This document shows, piece after piece, positions 33,347 through 42,707 of a DNA stretch of 64,000 nucleotides (positions are counted from its first letter, which is position 1; each line of letters begins with the position of its first letter). The notes beneath the pieces are model-generated. The model saw only the letters and a program-made list of their open reading frames with translations. It ran no database searches and was not told the DNA's origin. This DNA is from Clavibacter sp. VKM Ac-2872 (GTDB lineage: Bacteria > Actinomycetota > Actinomycetes > Actinomycetales > Microbacteriaceae). The stretch is taken from the NCBI RefSeq assembly GCF_015351105.1, contig NZ_JADKRR010000001.1, positions 1,407,069 through 1,471,068 of the forward strand, written 5' to 3'. Position numbers and translations under genes: made by a program.

Positions 33347-34807
33347 GTGAATGAGACGACGACCCCCCGGGATGACAAGAAGCTCCAGCGACGCGCGATA
33401 GGCCTGGCCGTCTCGGCCGCGGTGGGCGGCTTCCTGTTCGGGTTCGACTCCTCGGTCATCAACGGCGCGGTCTCCGCGATCCAGGGTCGCTTCGAGCTCA
33501 GCGAGACGCTCATCGGCTTCGCCGTGGCCAGCGCGCTCCTCGGCTGCGCGCTCGGCGCCTACCTCGCGGGCCGGATCGCCGACCGCTTCGGACGCCGCTG
33601 GACCATGATCGCCGGCGCGTTCTTCTTCTTCATCAGCGCCTTCGGCTCCGGCTTCGCGTTCAGCGTCTGGGACCTCACCATCTGGCGCGTCATCGGCGGC
33701 CTCGGCATCGGCATCGCCTCCGTGGTCGCTCCCGCGTACATCGCGGAGATCTCGCCGAAGCTCCTCCGCGGACGCCTCGCGTCGCTGCAGCAGCTCGCGA
33801 TCACGCTCGGCATCTTCACGGCCCTCCTCTCTGACGCCGTGTTCGCCGCCGCCGCGGACGGTGCGTCTGAGGACTTCTGGTTCGGCCTCGAGGCCTGGCG
33901 CTGGATGCTCCTGGTCTGCGCCATCCCCGCGATCGTCTACGGCTTCCTCGCGTACCGCCTGCCGGAGTCGCCCCGCTTCCTGGTCGAGAAGGGCCGCAAG
34001 GACGAGGCGCAGGAGATCCTCGCGAGCGTCTGGAAGCAGGAGGACATCGACCGCGCGAGCCGTGACCTCGAGCGCCAGATCGAGGAGGACCGCGTCGCCA
34101 AGCGCACCGGGACGCTGCGCGGGAACAAGCTGGGCCTCCAGGGCATCGTCTGGATCGGCATCATCCTGTCCGTGTTCCAGCAGTTCGTCGGCATCAACGT
34201 GATCTTCTACTACTCGACCACGCTCTGGCAGGCCGTCGGCTTCGACGAGAACCAGTCGCTGCTGACGTCGGTGATCACCGCGGTCACGAACGTCGCGGTG
34301 ACCTTCATCGCCATCGCGCTCGTCGACCGCATCGGCCGACGCCCGATCCTCCTGACGGGCTCGCTCGCGATGGCGGTGTCCCTCGCCGTGATGGCGATCT
34401 GCTTCAGCCAGTCGTCCACGACCGACGGCGGTGACGTCTCCCTGCCGCAGCCCTTCGGCGTCATCGCGATCATCGCCGCCAACGTCTTCGTCATCGGCTT
34501 CGGCGCCTCGTGGGGTCCGCTCGTCTGGGTGCTGCTCGGCGAGATCTTCCCGAACCGGATCCGCGCCAAGGCCCTCGGCGTCGCCGCGATGGCCCAGTGG
34601 ATCGCGAACTTCGTCATCACCGTGTCGTTCCCGGCTCTGTCCGCCTTCTCGCTGCCGTTCACCTACGGCATGTACGCCGCGTTCGCCGCGCTGTCCTTCG
34701 TCTTCGTGCTCACGAAGATCCCGGAGACGAACGGCATGTCGCTGGAGGAGGCGGAGACCCTCTTCGTCGACAAGCCCAAGAAGCGCACGAAGGCCGCGCG
34801 CGCCTGA
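33347..34807 (+). CDS. Sugar-porter family MFS transporter
   Basis: A 486-residue, 12-helix proton-coupled sugar importer. Family motifs: GGFLFGFDSSVINGA in helix 1, RIADRFGRRW after helix 2, PAYIAEISPKLLRGR, PESPRFLVEKGR before the central loop, QQFVGINVIFYYS in helix 7 and PETNGMSLEE after helix 12. The closest functional types are XylE/GalP/IolT-like, but the sugar cannot be fixed. GTG 33347 is chosen; upstream in-frame sequence is not family-like. No regulator is adjacent. Confidence 0.93.
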   Translation: MNETTTPRDDKKLQRRAIGLAVSAAVGGFLFGFDSSVINGAVSAIQGRFELSETLIGFAVASALLGCALGAYLAGRIADRFGRRWTMIAGAFFFFISAFGSGFAFSVWDLTIWRVIGGLGIGIASVVAPAYIAEISPKLLRGRLASLQQLAITLGIFTALLSDAVFAAAADGASEDFWFGLEAWRWMLLVCAIPAIVYGFLAYRLPESPRFLVEKGRKDEAQEILASVWKQEDIDRASRDLERQIEEDRVAKRTGTLRGNKLGLQGIVWIGIILSVFQQFVGINVIFYYSTTLWQAVGFDENQSLLTSVITAVTNVAVTFIAIALVDRIGRRPILLTGSLAMAVSLAVMAICFSQSSTTDGGDVSLPQPFGVIAIIAANVFVIGFGASWGPLVWVLLGEIFPNRIRAKALGVAAMAQWIANFVITVSFPALSAFSLPFTYGMYAAFAALSFVFVLTKIPETNGMSLEEAETLFVDKPKKRTKAARA

Positions 34808-34816
34808 TCCGCCGCT

Positions 34817-34834
34817 CCGCCGGTCGTCCGGCGG
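34817..34834 (+). terminator. Short hairpin after the sugar transporter
   Basis: ccgccgg (34817-34823) pairs with ccggcgg (34828-34834) around a tcgt loop, 10 nt past the stop. It also overlaps the upstream part of the rpsB promoter region. Confidence 0.45.
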
Positions 34835-34838
34835 GTGA

Positions 34839-34844
34839 TAGCAT
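34839..34844 (+). promoter_or_regulatory. Candidate -10 element for rpsB
   Basis: TAGCAT at 34839-34844. A start about 7 nt downstream gives a leader of roughly 190 nt whose first bases form cacccga/tcgggtg (34852-34858 with 34865-34871). A leader of this length before rpsB could carry S2-dependent autoregulation, but that is inference. Confidence 0.4.
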
Positions 34845-35040
34845 CGACCAGCACCCGATCCAGGTCGGGTGACTACGCGTGCCCATCAGGCCGCCGCATC
34901 CACTCGGTCCCCTCGTGGCGATGATCCCTGTCGCCGAAGGGGCGGATGCGCGCCGGGCACCAGGATCAGCGGTCGTCCCGACCGCCGAGCGAACCGACGA
35001 GGCGCGCCGCGACAGCGCGCGCCGGAACAGGAGTACGGCC

Positions 35041-35988
35041 ATGGCCGTCGTCACCATCCGCCAGCTGCTCGACTGCGGCGTCCACTTCGGTCACCCGAAG
35101 ACGCGCTGGAACCCGAAGATGAAGCGCTTCATCTTCACCGAGCGCTCCGGCATCTACATCATCGACCTGCAGCAGTCGCTGGCCCTCATCGACAAGGCGT
35201 ACGACTTCGTCAAGGAGACGGTCGCCCACGGCGGCACCATCCTCTTCGTCGGCACGAAGAAGCAGGCGCAGGAGTCCATCGCCGAGCAGGCGCAGCGCGT
35301 CGGCCAGCCCTACGTGAACCAGCGCTGGCTGGGCGGTCTGCTGACCAACTTCCAGACCGTGCACAAGCGCCTCAACCGCCTCAAGGAGCTCGACCTCGTC
35401 GACTTCGACGACACGACGCGCGGCTTCACGAAGAAGGAGCTCCTCATCCAGCGTCGCGAGCGCGACAAGCTGGAGAAGAGCCTCGGCGGCATCCGGAACC
35501 TCACCAAGACGCCGTCGGCGATGTGGGTCGTGGACACCAAGAAGGAGCACCTCGCGATCGACGAGGCGCGCAAGCTCGGCATCCCCGTCATCGGCATCCT
35601 CGACACCAACTGCGACCCGGACGAGGTCCAGTACCCGATCCCGGGCAACGACGACGCGATCCGCTCCGTCGCGCTGCTGACGCGCATCATCGCCGACGCC
35701 GCCGCCGAGGGCCTCATCCAGCGTCACCAGAAGCCCGACGCCGAGGGCTCCGCCCCGGCCGAGCCGCTGGCCGACTGGGAGCGTGAGCTGCTCGAGCAGG
35801 GTGACGCCGCCAAGGCCGAGCTGCCCGTCGAGGAGAACGACGTCGACGCCGAGGTCTCCGCCAAGAACGAGGCGAAGTCCGAGGACGAGGTCCCCGCCCC
35901 CGTGCACGCCCCCGAGTCCGACGACGCCACGGAGGCGAAGATCGAGGCCGAGGCGACCGACGCCGAGAAGGCTCCGGTCCCCGAGTAG
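35041..35988 (+). CDS. rpsB: 30S ribosomal protein S2
   Basis: A 315-residue protein. Residues 1-235 are canonical S2 ([46 protein letters not shown]). The remaining 80 residues are an acidic Ala/Glu tail beyond the usual end. ATG 35041 has caggag upstream. It pairs with tsf in a conserved order. Confidence 0.97.
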   Translation: MAVVTIRQLLDCGVHFGHPKTRWNPKMKRFIFTERSGIYIIDLQQSLALIDKAYDFVKETVAHGGTILFVGTKKQAQESIAEQAQRVGQPYVNQRWLGGLLTNFQTVHKRLNRLKELDLVDFDDTTRGFTKKELLIQRRERDKLEKSLGGIRNLTKTPSAMWVVDTKKEHLAIDEARKLGIPVIGILDTNCDPDEVQYPIPGNDDAIRSVALLTRIIADAAAEGLIQRHQKPDAEGSAPAEPLADWERELLEQGDAAKAELPVEENDVDAEVSAKNEAKSEDEVPAPVHAPESDDATEAKIEAEATDAEKAPVPE

Positions 35989-36005
35989 TCCGCCACACGC
36001 ACCAT

Positions 36006-36044
36006 CCCGACGGGCGGGCGCGGGTTCCGCGCCCGCCCGTCGGG
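36006..36044 (+). terminator. 18-bp hairpin between rpsB and tsf
   Basis: cccgacgggcgggcgcgg (36006-36023) and its exact complement at 36027-36044 flank a 3-nt loop (gtt). It lies 17 nt after rpsB and 53 nt before tsf. It can act as a terminator or as a partial attenuator that sets the rpsB to tsf ratio. Confidence 0.75.
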
Positions 36045-36097
36045 CTCTCACCACCGGGACACCCCCGGATCATCACCTACAGAAGGAGTCCATGAGC

Positions 36098-36925
36098 ATG
36101 GCGAACTTCACTGCCGCTGACGTCAAGGAGCTGCGCGACCGCCTCGGCGCCGGCATGATGGACAGCAAGAACGCGCTGGTCGAGGCCGACGGCGACATCG
36201 AGAAGGCCATCGAGATCCTGCGCCTCAAGGGCCAGAAGGGCAACGCCAAGCGCGGCGACCGCTCCACCGCCGAGGGCCTCGTCGCCGCGTCCGAGAAGGA
36301 CGGCGCCGCCACCCTCATCGAGCTCGCGTGCGAGACCGACTTCGTCGCGAAGAACGACAAGTTCATCGCGCTGTCGGAGTCCGTCCTGGCCGCCGTCGTC
36401 GCGGCCGGCGCGTCCACCGTCGAGGAGGCCCTCCAGGCCCCCGCCGGCGAGCAGACCGTCGACCAGCTGATCAGCGACCAGGCCGCGATCCTCGGCGAGA
36501 AGATCGCGCTCCGCCGCGTCGCCCGCCTCACCGGCGAGCACCAGGAGATCTACCTCCACCGCACGTCGAAGGACCTCCCGCCCCAGGTCGGCGTCGTCGT
36601 CGACTACAGCGGCACGGACGCGGAGACCGCGCGCAGCATCGCCCAGCACATCGCGTTCGCCAACCCGGAGTACCTCGCCCGCGAGGACGTCCCGGCGGAC
36701 AAGGTCGAGGCCGAGCGCGCGATCGTCACCGAGATCTCGCGCAACGAGGGCAAGCCCGAGGCCGCCCTGCCGAAGATCATCGAGGGTCGTCTCACGGGCT
36801 ACTTCAAGCAGGTCGCGCTCCTCGAGCAGGACTACGCGAAGGACAACAAGCAGTCCGTGAAGAAGGTCGTCGAGGCCGCTGGCCTCACGGTCACGGGCTT
36901 CGCCCGCTTCAAGGTCGGCGCCTAG
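36098..36925 (+). CDS. tsf: Elongation factor Ts
   Basis: A 275-residue nucleotide exchange factor for EF-Tu. The N-terminal UBA-like domain reads [21 protein letters not shown], followed by the family signature in [16 protein letters not shown] 36098 (MANFTAADV) is the conserved start with aaggag 9 nt upstream; ATG 36092 would add two residues. Confidence 0.97.
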   Translation: MANFTAADVKELRDRLGAGMMDSKNALVEADGDIEKAIEILRLKGQKGNAKRGDRSTAEGLVAASEKDGAATLIELACETDFVAKNDKFIALSESVLAAVVAAGASTVEEALQAPAGEQTVDQLISDQAAILGEKIALRRVARLTGEHQEIYLHRTSKDLPPQVGVVVDYSGTDAETARSIAQHIAFANPEYLAREDVPADKVEAERAIVTEISRNEGKPEAALPKIIEGRLTGYFKQVALLEQDYAKDNKQSVKKVVEAAGLTVTGFARFKVGA

Positions 36926-36935
36926 CACCACGACG

Positions 36936-36971
36936 GGGAGCCCGGGTCGCCTGCGACCCGGGCTCCCTTCT
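36936..36971 (+). terminator. Terminator after tsf
   Basis: gggagcccgggtcgc (36936-36950) pairs perfectly over 15 bp with gcgacccgggctccc (36953-36967). A short ttct follows. It lies 10 nt after the tsf stop. Confidence 0.85.
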
Positions 36972-37025
36972 CCATGTCCGGGCCGGGCGGCCGCGATGCG
37001 CCGCCGCCCCCGCCGGGCGTCACAG

Positions 37026-37031
37026 TAGATT
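37026..37031 (+). promoter_or_regulatory. Candidate -10 element for pyrH
   Basis: TAGATT at 37026-37031, 49 nt before the pyrH ATG and just after the tsf terminator, giving pyrH its own short-leader transcript. Confidence 0.4.
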
Positions 37032-37080
37032 GGACCGGGGCCGGATCCGGCGACCGGAACGCGAGGACGGGAAGAGCCAC

Positions 37081-37797
37081 ATGACCGATCAGACCACCAC
37101 CCGCCGCGTCCTCCTCAAGCTCTCCGGGGAGTCGTTCGGCGGCGGCCAGATGGGCGTGGACCCGGACGTCGTCAGCGCGCTCGCGCGCGAGATCGCGGAG
37201 GCCGCGAAGACCGTCGAGGTCGCCATCGTCGTCGGCGGCGGCAACTTCTTCCGCGGCGCGCAGCTGTCGCAGCGCGGCATGGACCGCGGCCGCGCCGACT
37301 ACATGGGCATGCTCGGCACGGTGATGAACGCCCTGGCCCTGCAGGACTTCCTCGAGCAGGCCGGCGCCGCCACGCGCGTCCAGTCGGCCATCTCCATGAC
37401 CCAGGTCGCCGAGCCGTACATCCCGCGCCGCGCCGTGCGCCACCTCGAGAAGGGGCGCATCGTGATCTTCGGCGCCGGTGCCGGCCTGCCCTACTTCTCG
37501 ACCGACACGGTGGCGGCCCAGCGCGCCCTCGAGATCTCGGCCACCGAGGTCCTCGTCGCGAAGAACGGCGTCGACGGCGTCTACACGGGCGACCCCCGCA
37601 CCGACTCCTCCGCCACGCTCCTCGACACCGTCACGTACCAGGACGCCCTGCAGCGCGGCCTCAAGGTCGTCGACTCGACCGCCTTCAGCCTCTGCATGGA
37701 CAACGACATGAGGATGGTCGTCTTCGGCATGGAGCCGGGCGGCAACGTCACCCGCGCGATCCGGGGCGAGCGCATCGGCACCATCGTCTCCAACTGA
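37081..37797 (+). CDS. pyrH: Uridylate kinase
   Basis: A 238-residue amino-acid-kinase-fold enzyme that phosphorylates UMP to UDP. Motifs: [33 protein letters not shown] and [16 protein letters not shown]. Length and motifs are typical. It lies upstream of frr and cdsA. Confidence 0.97.
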   Translation: MTDQTTTRRVLLKLSGESFGGGQMGVDPDVVSALAREIAEAAKTVEVAIVVGGGNFFRGAQLSQRGMDRGRADYMGMLGTVMNALALQDFLEQAGAATRVQSAISMTQVAEPYIPRRAVRHLEKGRIVIFGAGAGLPYFSTDTVAAQRALEISATEVLVAKNGVDGVYTGDPRTDSSATLLDTVTYQDALQRGLKVVDSTAFSLCMDNDMRMVVFGMEPGGNVTRAIRGERIGTIVSN

Positions 37798-37861
37798 CGG
37801 GAGTCGCTCCGTCACCGGACCCGAGGGCCGCGTCGCGGCCGGAGCGCCTCCCCATCCGCGT

Positions 37862-37867
37862 TAAGAT
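37862..37867 (+). promoter_or_regulatory. Candidate -10 element for frr
   Basis: TAAGAT at 37862-37867, 42 nt before the frr GTG. The leader contains gaaggagaac as the ribosome binding site. Confidence 0.4.
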
Positions 37868-37909
37868 CGACCGGGCGCTCACCGCGCCCGCGCTACCGAA
37901 GGAGAACCC

Positions 37910-38467
37910 GTGACCGTCGCCGAAGTCCTCGCAGATGCCCGAGACCGGATGGGCAAGGCCGTCGAGGCCGTGAAGGAGGACTTCGGGAGCGTGCGCACGG
38001 GCCGCGCGAACCCCGCCCTCTTCCAGAAGGTCATGGTCGAGTACTACGGCAGCCCCACGCCGCTCGGCCAGCTCGCGAGCATGAACAACCCCGAGGCGCG
38101 CACGCTCATCGTCACGCCCTACGACAAGACGGCCCTCAAGGAGATCGAGAAGGCCCTCGTCAACGTCCCGAACCTCAGCGCCACGGTCGGCAACGACGGC
38201 GAGATGGTGCGCCTCACGCTCCCCGAGCTCACGGAGGACCGCCGCAAGGAGTTCGTCAAGATCGTCCGCGGCAAGGCGGAGGAGGGGCGCGTCAGCGTCC
38301 GCAACATCCGCCGCCGCTCCAAGGACGAGCTGGACGCGCTGAAGGGCGAGGTCGGCGACGACGAGGTCGCGCGCGGCGAGAAGGAGCTCGAGGCGCTCAC
38401 CAAGACGCACACCGACCAGGTCGACGACGCGCTGAAGCGCAAAGAGACCGAACTCCTCGAGGTCTAG
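37910..38467 (+). CDS. frr: Ribosome recycling factor
   Basis: A 185-residue two-domain protein that splits post-termination ribosomes with EF-G. It shows [21 protein letters not shown] and [12 protein letters not shown], the core family segments. The GTG start follows a strong gaaggag. The stop abuts the cdsA start with no gap. Confidence 0.97.
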   Translation: MTVAEVLADARDRMGKAVEAVKEDFGSVRTGRANPALFQKVMVEYYGSPTPLGQLASMNNPEARTLIVTPYDKTALKEIEKALVNVPNLSATVGNDGEMVRLTLPELTEDRRKEFVKIVRGKAEEGRVSVRNIRRRSKDELDALKGEVGDDEVARGEKELEALTKTHTDQVDDALKRKETELLEV

Positions 38468-39508
38468 GTGGCCAGCCCCGAGGATCCCGTCGAGCGGGCG
38501 CCCGTCGTCCCGCCCGCCGCGGGCCCCGACGGCGCTCCGCGGATCCGCCGCCACCGCGGACGCGTGACGCGCGCGGAGTTCGAGGCGCAGGTGCAGGCGA
38601 CGCGCGCCGACCTCACGGCGCAGGTCCGCGCGACGCGGGCGTCGCTCGAGGCGACGAACGACCGCATCAACGCCCGGACGGGTCGCAACCTGCTCTTCGC
38701 CGTCACGGTCGGCCTCCTCCTCGGCGGGGTCGTCCTCGTCAGCCTCGTGGTGGTCAAGCAGCTGTTCTTGATCATCGCCGTCGGCCTGCTCGGGTTCACC
38801 GCCTACGAGCTCGCCACCGCGCTGCGCCAGGCCGGTCGCCGCGTGCCACGTGTGGGCTCGGTGATCGCGGTCGTCGCGCTCATGCCCATCACGTACTTCG
38901 GCCGTCCCGACGGGCAGTGGCTGGGGCTGCTCGGAGCCATGGTGTTCGTCGCGCTCTGGCGCCTCGTCGAGCAGGCGCTGCCCGCCAGGCGCACGCCCGC
39001 CCGTGCGGTCGTCGGCGACATCGGCTCGAGCGTCTTCCTGCTCGCCTACGTCGGGCTCCTCGGCTCGTTCGCCGTGCTCCTCACCGCGGGCGACGGCGGG
39101 GAGTGGTGGACCCTCGCGTTCCTCATCCTCGTGGTCTGCTGCGACACCGGCGCCTACGTCGCGGGGCTCAACTTCGGCAAGCACCCCATGGCGCCCACGA
39201 TCAGCCCGAAGAAGACGTGGGAGGGCTTCGCCGGGGCGGTCCTCGCGGCGGTCGTCGCCGGGATCCTGCTCTCGCTGTTCATGATCCAGCAGGCCTGGTG
39301 GTTCGGCATCGTGCTCGGCCTGGTGATCGTGGTGACCGCGACCCTGGGCGACCTCGCCGAGTCGCTCATCAAGCGCGACCTCGGCGTCAAGGACATCAGC
39401 TCCTGGCTGCCGGGCCACGGCGGCTTCCTCGACCGCCTCGACTCGGTGCTGCCGTCCGCGGCGGTGGCCTATGCGCTGTTCCTCATCGTCACGGGCGCTT
39501 CCTCGTAG
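38468..39508 (+). CDS. cdsA: Phosphatidate cytidylyltransferase
   Basis: A 346-residue membrane enzyme that makes CDP-diacylglycerol. An N-terminal cytoplasmic extension of about 75 charged residues precedes roughly eight hydrophobic helices. The CDP-alcohol signature is in GDLAESLIKRDLGVKDISSWLPGHGG. The GTG start is directly after the frr stop. The TAG stop is shared with the promoter element of the next gene. Confidence 0.94.
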   Translation: MASPEDPVERAPVVPPAAGPDGAPRIRRHRGRVTRAEFEAQVQATRADLTAQVRATRASLEATNDRINARTGRNLLFAVTVGLLLGGVVLVSLVVVKQLFLIIAVGLLGFTAYELATALRQAGRRVPRVGSVIAVVALMPITYFGRPDGQWLGLLGAMVFVALWRLVEQALPARRTPARAVVGDIGSSVFLLAYVGLLGSFAVLLTAGDGGEWWTLAFLILVVCCDTGAYVAGLNFGKHPMAPTISPKKTWEGFAGAVLAAVVAGILLSLFMIQQAWWFGIVLGLVIVVTATLGDLAESLIKRDLGVKDISSWLPGHGGFLDRLDSVLPSAAVAYALFLIVTGASS

Positions 39509-39518
39509 GATGTCCCGG
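39506..39518 (+). promoter_or_regulatory. Candidate leaderless promoter overlapping the cdsA stop
   Basis: TAGGAT at 39506-39511 begins with the cdsA stop codon TAG. Seven nt follow before ATG 39519. Confidence 0.45.
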
Positions 39519-40064
39519 ATGACCACCACCTTCCCGAGCGCCGGGCGCCGTGAGCGCGGCTACGACCCGGACCAGGTCGACGCCTTCCTGCGCGACGCGC
39601 GCCGCTGCTACGACGACGAGGCCGACCGTTCGCTGACCTCCGAGACCATCCGCCGGGTGTCCTTCGACATGCGACGCGGGGGCTACTCGGCGGCAGCCGT
39701 CGACCGGGTGCTCGAGCGCCTCGAGGACGCGTTCGCGGTCCGGGAGCGCGACCGCACGGTCGCCCGCGTCGGCGCCGACGCCTGGAACGCCGAGGCCAGG
39801 CGCGCGGCCCAGGAGATCCTGGACCGGGTCAGCCGGCCGGCGGGGGAGCGCTTCGACCGCGCCGGTCTCCTCACCACTGGGTACGACCGCCGCGAGGTCG
39901 ATCGCTTCGCGGACCGCGTCGCCAAGTACTTCCGCGGCACCAAGCCCATGAGCGTCGAGGATGTGCGGACGGTGGCCTTCCACCCGCGTCGCGGCGGCTA
40001 TCGCGAGGCGCAGGTCGACCTGCTGCTGGACGCCGTCATCGACGTCATGAACGCCGTCCGCTGA
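39519..40064 (+). CDS. DivIVA-domain repeat protein
   Basis: A 181-residue soluble protein made of two similar halves. Each half has a 'GYD..xVDxF' unit followed by a 'F..RRGGY...xVD..L' unit: RGYDPDQVDAFL, RGGYSAAAVDRVL, TGYDRREVDRFA and RGGYREAQVDLLL. These match the DivIVA N-terminal motif that recognises membrane curvature, but no long coiled coil follows. A role near the division site or cell pole is plausible but not shown. ATG 39519 is preferred over ATG 39510. Confidence 0.8.
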   Translation: MTTTFPSAGRRERGYDPDQVDAFLRDARRCYDDEADRSLTSETIRRVSFDMRRGGYSAAAVDRVLERLEDAFAVRERDRTVARVGADAWNAEARRAAQEILDRVSRPAGERFDRAGLLTTGYDRREVDRFADRVAKYFRGTKPMSVEDVRTVAFHPRRGGYREAQVDLLLDAVIDVMNAVR

Positions 40065-40166
40065 CCGCATCCCCGCTCCTCCCCAGCGGTTCCGCCTGGC
40101 AGGACGCCGCCGATCCGGTCCGGGAGTCGCCATTCCGGTAACGAATGGGTAAAGTCGTGCGGAGCC

Positions 40167-40871
40167 ATGGGTAGACACACGAACGACCTCGCTCCTCGCC
40201 AGCCGCTCACCACCGCGCCGAGGGCCGTCCCGCGACGGCGATCGGCGTTCTCGCGCGTGGCCGCCCCCACGATCGCGTTCGGCGCGGCTGCCGCGTTCAT
40301 GCTCGTCAACGTCGTGGATCCCACGTCCGGCGCGGTCGCGAACCCGCAGTACCAGGAGTACCGGGCCACGGTCGCCCAGCTGGCCCGCGCCGACGCGCAG
40401 TCCCTCACGGTCACCACCGCCGACACGGCCGTCGAGATCGAGCCCGGCTTCGAGTCCGTCGCGGCCCCGCCGCCCCCGCCCCCCGTCGTGACCGCGTCGC
40501 CGTCGACCGGGTCGGGCTCCGGCGGGAAGTCGTCCGGATCAGGTGGTGGCGGCGCCATCGCCATCCCGGATCCCGGGAGCGCCAAGGGCATCGCCCGCAG
40601 CATCCTGGCCTCGCAGGGCATGGGCGACGACGAGTACGCGTGCCTCGACTACCTCTGGACCAAGGAGTCCGGCTGGCGGGTGAACGCCTACAACCCCAGC
40701 GGCGCGTACGGCATCCCGCAGGCCCTGCCCGGCAGCAAGATGGCGTCCGCGGGCCCCGACTGGCAGACCAACCCGGCCACGCAGATCACCTGGGGCCTCG
40801 GCTACATCGACTCGCGCTACGGCTCGCCGTGCGGCGCCAAGGCGCACAGCGTCCTCAAGAACTGGTACTGA
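40167..40871 (+). CDS. Secreted transglycosylase-like (SLT-type) protein
   Basis: A 234-residue protein with a basic N-terminus and a hydrophobic signal segment (about residues 31-50), a Pro/Gly/Ser linker (about 97-130), and a C-terminal lysozyme-like domain: LDYLWTKESGWRVNAYNPSGAYGIPQALPG. The Glu of KESGW is the expected catalytic acid. Cys in YACLDY and SPCGAK may pair. This resembles actinobacterial aggregation-promoting-factor/SLT proteins that cut glycan strands. The gene stands alone. Confidence 0.85.
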   Translation: MGRHTNDLAPRQPLTTAPRAVPRRRSAFSRVAAPTIAFGAAAAFMLVNVVDPTSGAVANPQYQEYRATVAQLARADAQSLTVTTADTAVEIEPGFESVAAPPPPPPVVTASPSTGSGSGGKSSGSGGGGAIAIPDPGSAKGIARSILASQGMGDDEYACLDYLWTKESGWRVNAYNPSGAYGIPQALPGSKMASAGPDWQTNPATQITWGLGYIDSRYGSPCGAKAHSVLKNWY

Positions 40872-40929
40872 GCACGGCGCCGGCCTCGGCCGCACCATGA
40901 TGCGGCGGTGGATGCCCGTGCCGTCGGAC

Positions 40930-40941
40930 TAGCCTCGGACC
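40930..40941 (+). promoter_or_regulatory. Candidate leaderless promoter of the Na+/H+ antiporter gene
   Basis: TAGCCT at 40930-40935, 6 nt (cggacc), ATG at 40942. Confidence 0.5.
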
Positions 40942-42672
40942 ATGGACTACGCGGCTCTCGGCGTCGCCGGGATCGCGACCCTCGTGGCCGTCACCCTGCT
41001 GGCACGGCGGATCCGGGTGGCCACGCCGCTCGTGCTGGTCCTGGTCGGCGTGGGCATCTCGTACCTGCCGGGTGTGCCACCCGTCGAGGTGCCGCCGGAG
41101 CTGATCCTCGCCGGTGTCCTCCCGCCTCTCCTGTACGGGGCGGCCGTGACCGTTCCGCTCGTGGACCTCCGGCGCAACCTGCGCACGATCGTCAGCCTCT
41201 CAGTGGTCCTGGTGCTCGTCTCCGCCTTCGGGATCGGCCTGCTCCTGTACGCCCTCTTCCCGCACCTGTCCTTCGCCGGTGCGCTGGCCCTCGGCGCCGT
41301 CGTCAGCCCGCCCGACGCCGTCGCCGCCACCAGCATCGCCCGCCGGCTCGGCCTGCCGCCGCGCCTCGTGACCGTCCTCGAGGGGGAGGGCCTCGTCAAC
41401 GACGCGACGGCGCTCGTGCTCCTGCGCACCTCCATCGCCGCCGTGGGTGCCTCCGTGGACCTCTGGCAGGCCGCGGGGGGCTTCGTGCTCTCCGCGGTGG
41501 GCGCCCTCGCGATCGGCGTCGTCGTCGGCATCATCACCACCGAGGTGCGCCGGCGGCTCGACGACCCGGTGCTCGACACGGCGATCTCCTTCGCGGTGCC
41601 GTTCGTGGCCTTCATCCCCGCGGAGGAGGTCGGTGCGTCCGGTGTGCTCGCGGTGGTGGCCGCGGGCATCTGGTCGGGCCATCGGAGCGCGTCGACCCTG
41701 TCGGCGCCGTCGCGCATCAACGAGCGGCTGAACTGGCGGACCGTCCTCTTCCTGCTCGAGAACGGCGTCTTCCTCGTGATGGGGCTGGAGCTCCGGGACA
41801 TCATCGACGAGGTGCACGAGGCCGACCTCGGCGTGGGGACGGCGGTCGCCTACGGGGTCCTGACGCTCGTCGTGCTGACCCTCATCCGCTTCGGCTTCCT
41901 GGTGCCGCTGCTGCTCGGGCTCCGGCGTCACGAGGAGCACGTCGCGGCGCGGACGCGTCGGGTGCGCCGCGGACTCGAACGTCTCCGCCGGGAGCGCGGG
42001 GACGACCGTCCGTCGCGTCGCGAGCGGGCGGCCGCGCGGATCCTCCGTCGACGCCGTGCCGACCTGCAGGCCCTCCGCTCCCAGGGTCTCGGCTGGCGCG
42101 GCGGGCTCGTGCTCGGGTGGGCAGGCATGCGGGGCGTCGTGACGCTCGCGGCGGCGCAGTCGCTGCCGTCCGACACGCCGTACCGCGCGCAGCTCGTGCT
42201 CATCGCCTTCACGGTCGCGATCGTCTCGCTGCTCGTCAACGGCGGCACGCTCCCGGTCGTCATCCGGCTGAGCGGGATCCGCGGCAGCGACGCCGTCGAG
42301 GACCAGCGGCAGCTCGCGACGCTCGTCTCCGAGCTGGCCGACGCGGGGATCCGCGCGGTCGACGACGGCGTGCGGCAGCTGCCGGAGGGGACGACGGTGG
42401 ACGACGAGGTCGTCGAGCGGGTGCGCCGTGACACGGCGCTGAAGGCCGAGTGGGTGACGGAGCGCGCGGATGCCATGGCGGCGGACGACGACGCGCCCCT
42501 CAGCCCCCGCGCCGTGTACCTGATGCTCCGGCGGCACGTCCTCGACGCCGAGCGCGCAGCCCTGCTCAAGGCGCGCGGGACGGGGGAGCACCCGTCCCGC
42601 GTGCTCGCCCGGGCGCAGCGCATGCTCGACCAGGAGGAGGCGCGCCTGGGCCGCCAGGCGGACGCCGGCTGA
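40942..42672 (+). CDS. CPA1-family Na+/H+ antiporter
   Basis: A 576-residue protein with about 12 membrane helices in the first 430 residues. Ion-site motifs of the NhaP/CPA1 type: GAVVSPPDAVAATSI and EGEGLVNDATALVLLRT. A charged segment of about 55 residues (roughly 330-385, many Arg) interrupts the helices before WAGMRGVVTLAAAQSLP, and a hydrophilic tail of about 130 residues follows. The likely role is cytoplasmic pH or sodium homeostasis. Confidence 0.9.
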   Translation: MDYAALGVAGIATLVAVTLLARRIRVATPLVLVLVGVGISYLPGVPPVEVPPELILAGVLPPLLYGAAVTVPLVDLRRNLRTIVSLSVVLVLVSAFGIGLLLYALFPHLSFAGALALGAVVSPPDAVAATSIARRLGLPPRLVTVLEGEGLVNDATALVLLRTSIAAVGASVDLWQAAGGFVLSAVGALAIGVVVGIITTEVRRRLDDPVLDTAISFAVPFVAFIPAEEVGASGVLAVVAAGIWSGHRSASTLSAPSRINERLNWRTVLFLLENGVFLVMGLELRDIIDEVHEADLGVGTAVAYGVLTLVVLTLIRFGFLVPLLLGLRRHEEHVAARTRRVRRGLERLRRERGDDRPSRRERAAARILRRRRADLQALRSQGLGWRGGLVLGWAGMRGVVTLAAAQSLPSDTPYRAQLVLIAFTVAIVSLLVNGGTLPVVIRLSGIRGSDAVEDQRQLATLVSELADAGIRAVDDGVRQLPEGTTVDDEVVERVRRDTALKAEWVTERADAMAADDDAPLSPRAVYLMLRRHVLDAERAALLKARGTGEHPSRVLARAQRMLDQEEARLGRQADAG

Positions 42673-42695
42673 CCGGACCCGCGCTGGGCGCCGCC

Positions 42696-42707
42696 TAGGA
42701 TCGGAGC
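42696..42707 (+). promoter_or_regulatory. Candidate leaderless promoter of the 98-residue gene
   Basis: TAGGAT at 42696-42701, 6 nt (cggagc), ATG at 42708. Confidence 0.5.

Noticed and set aside
34879-35040. An in-frame N-terminal extension of S2 from ATG 34879
   Set aside because: S2 proteins start at the [10 protein letters not shown] position, which has its own ribosome binding site. The extension is Arg/Ala/Pro-rich and unlike any S2.
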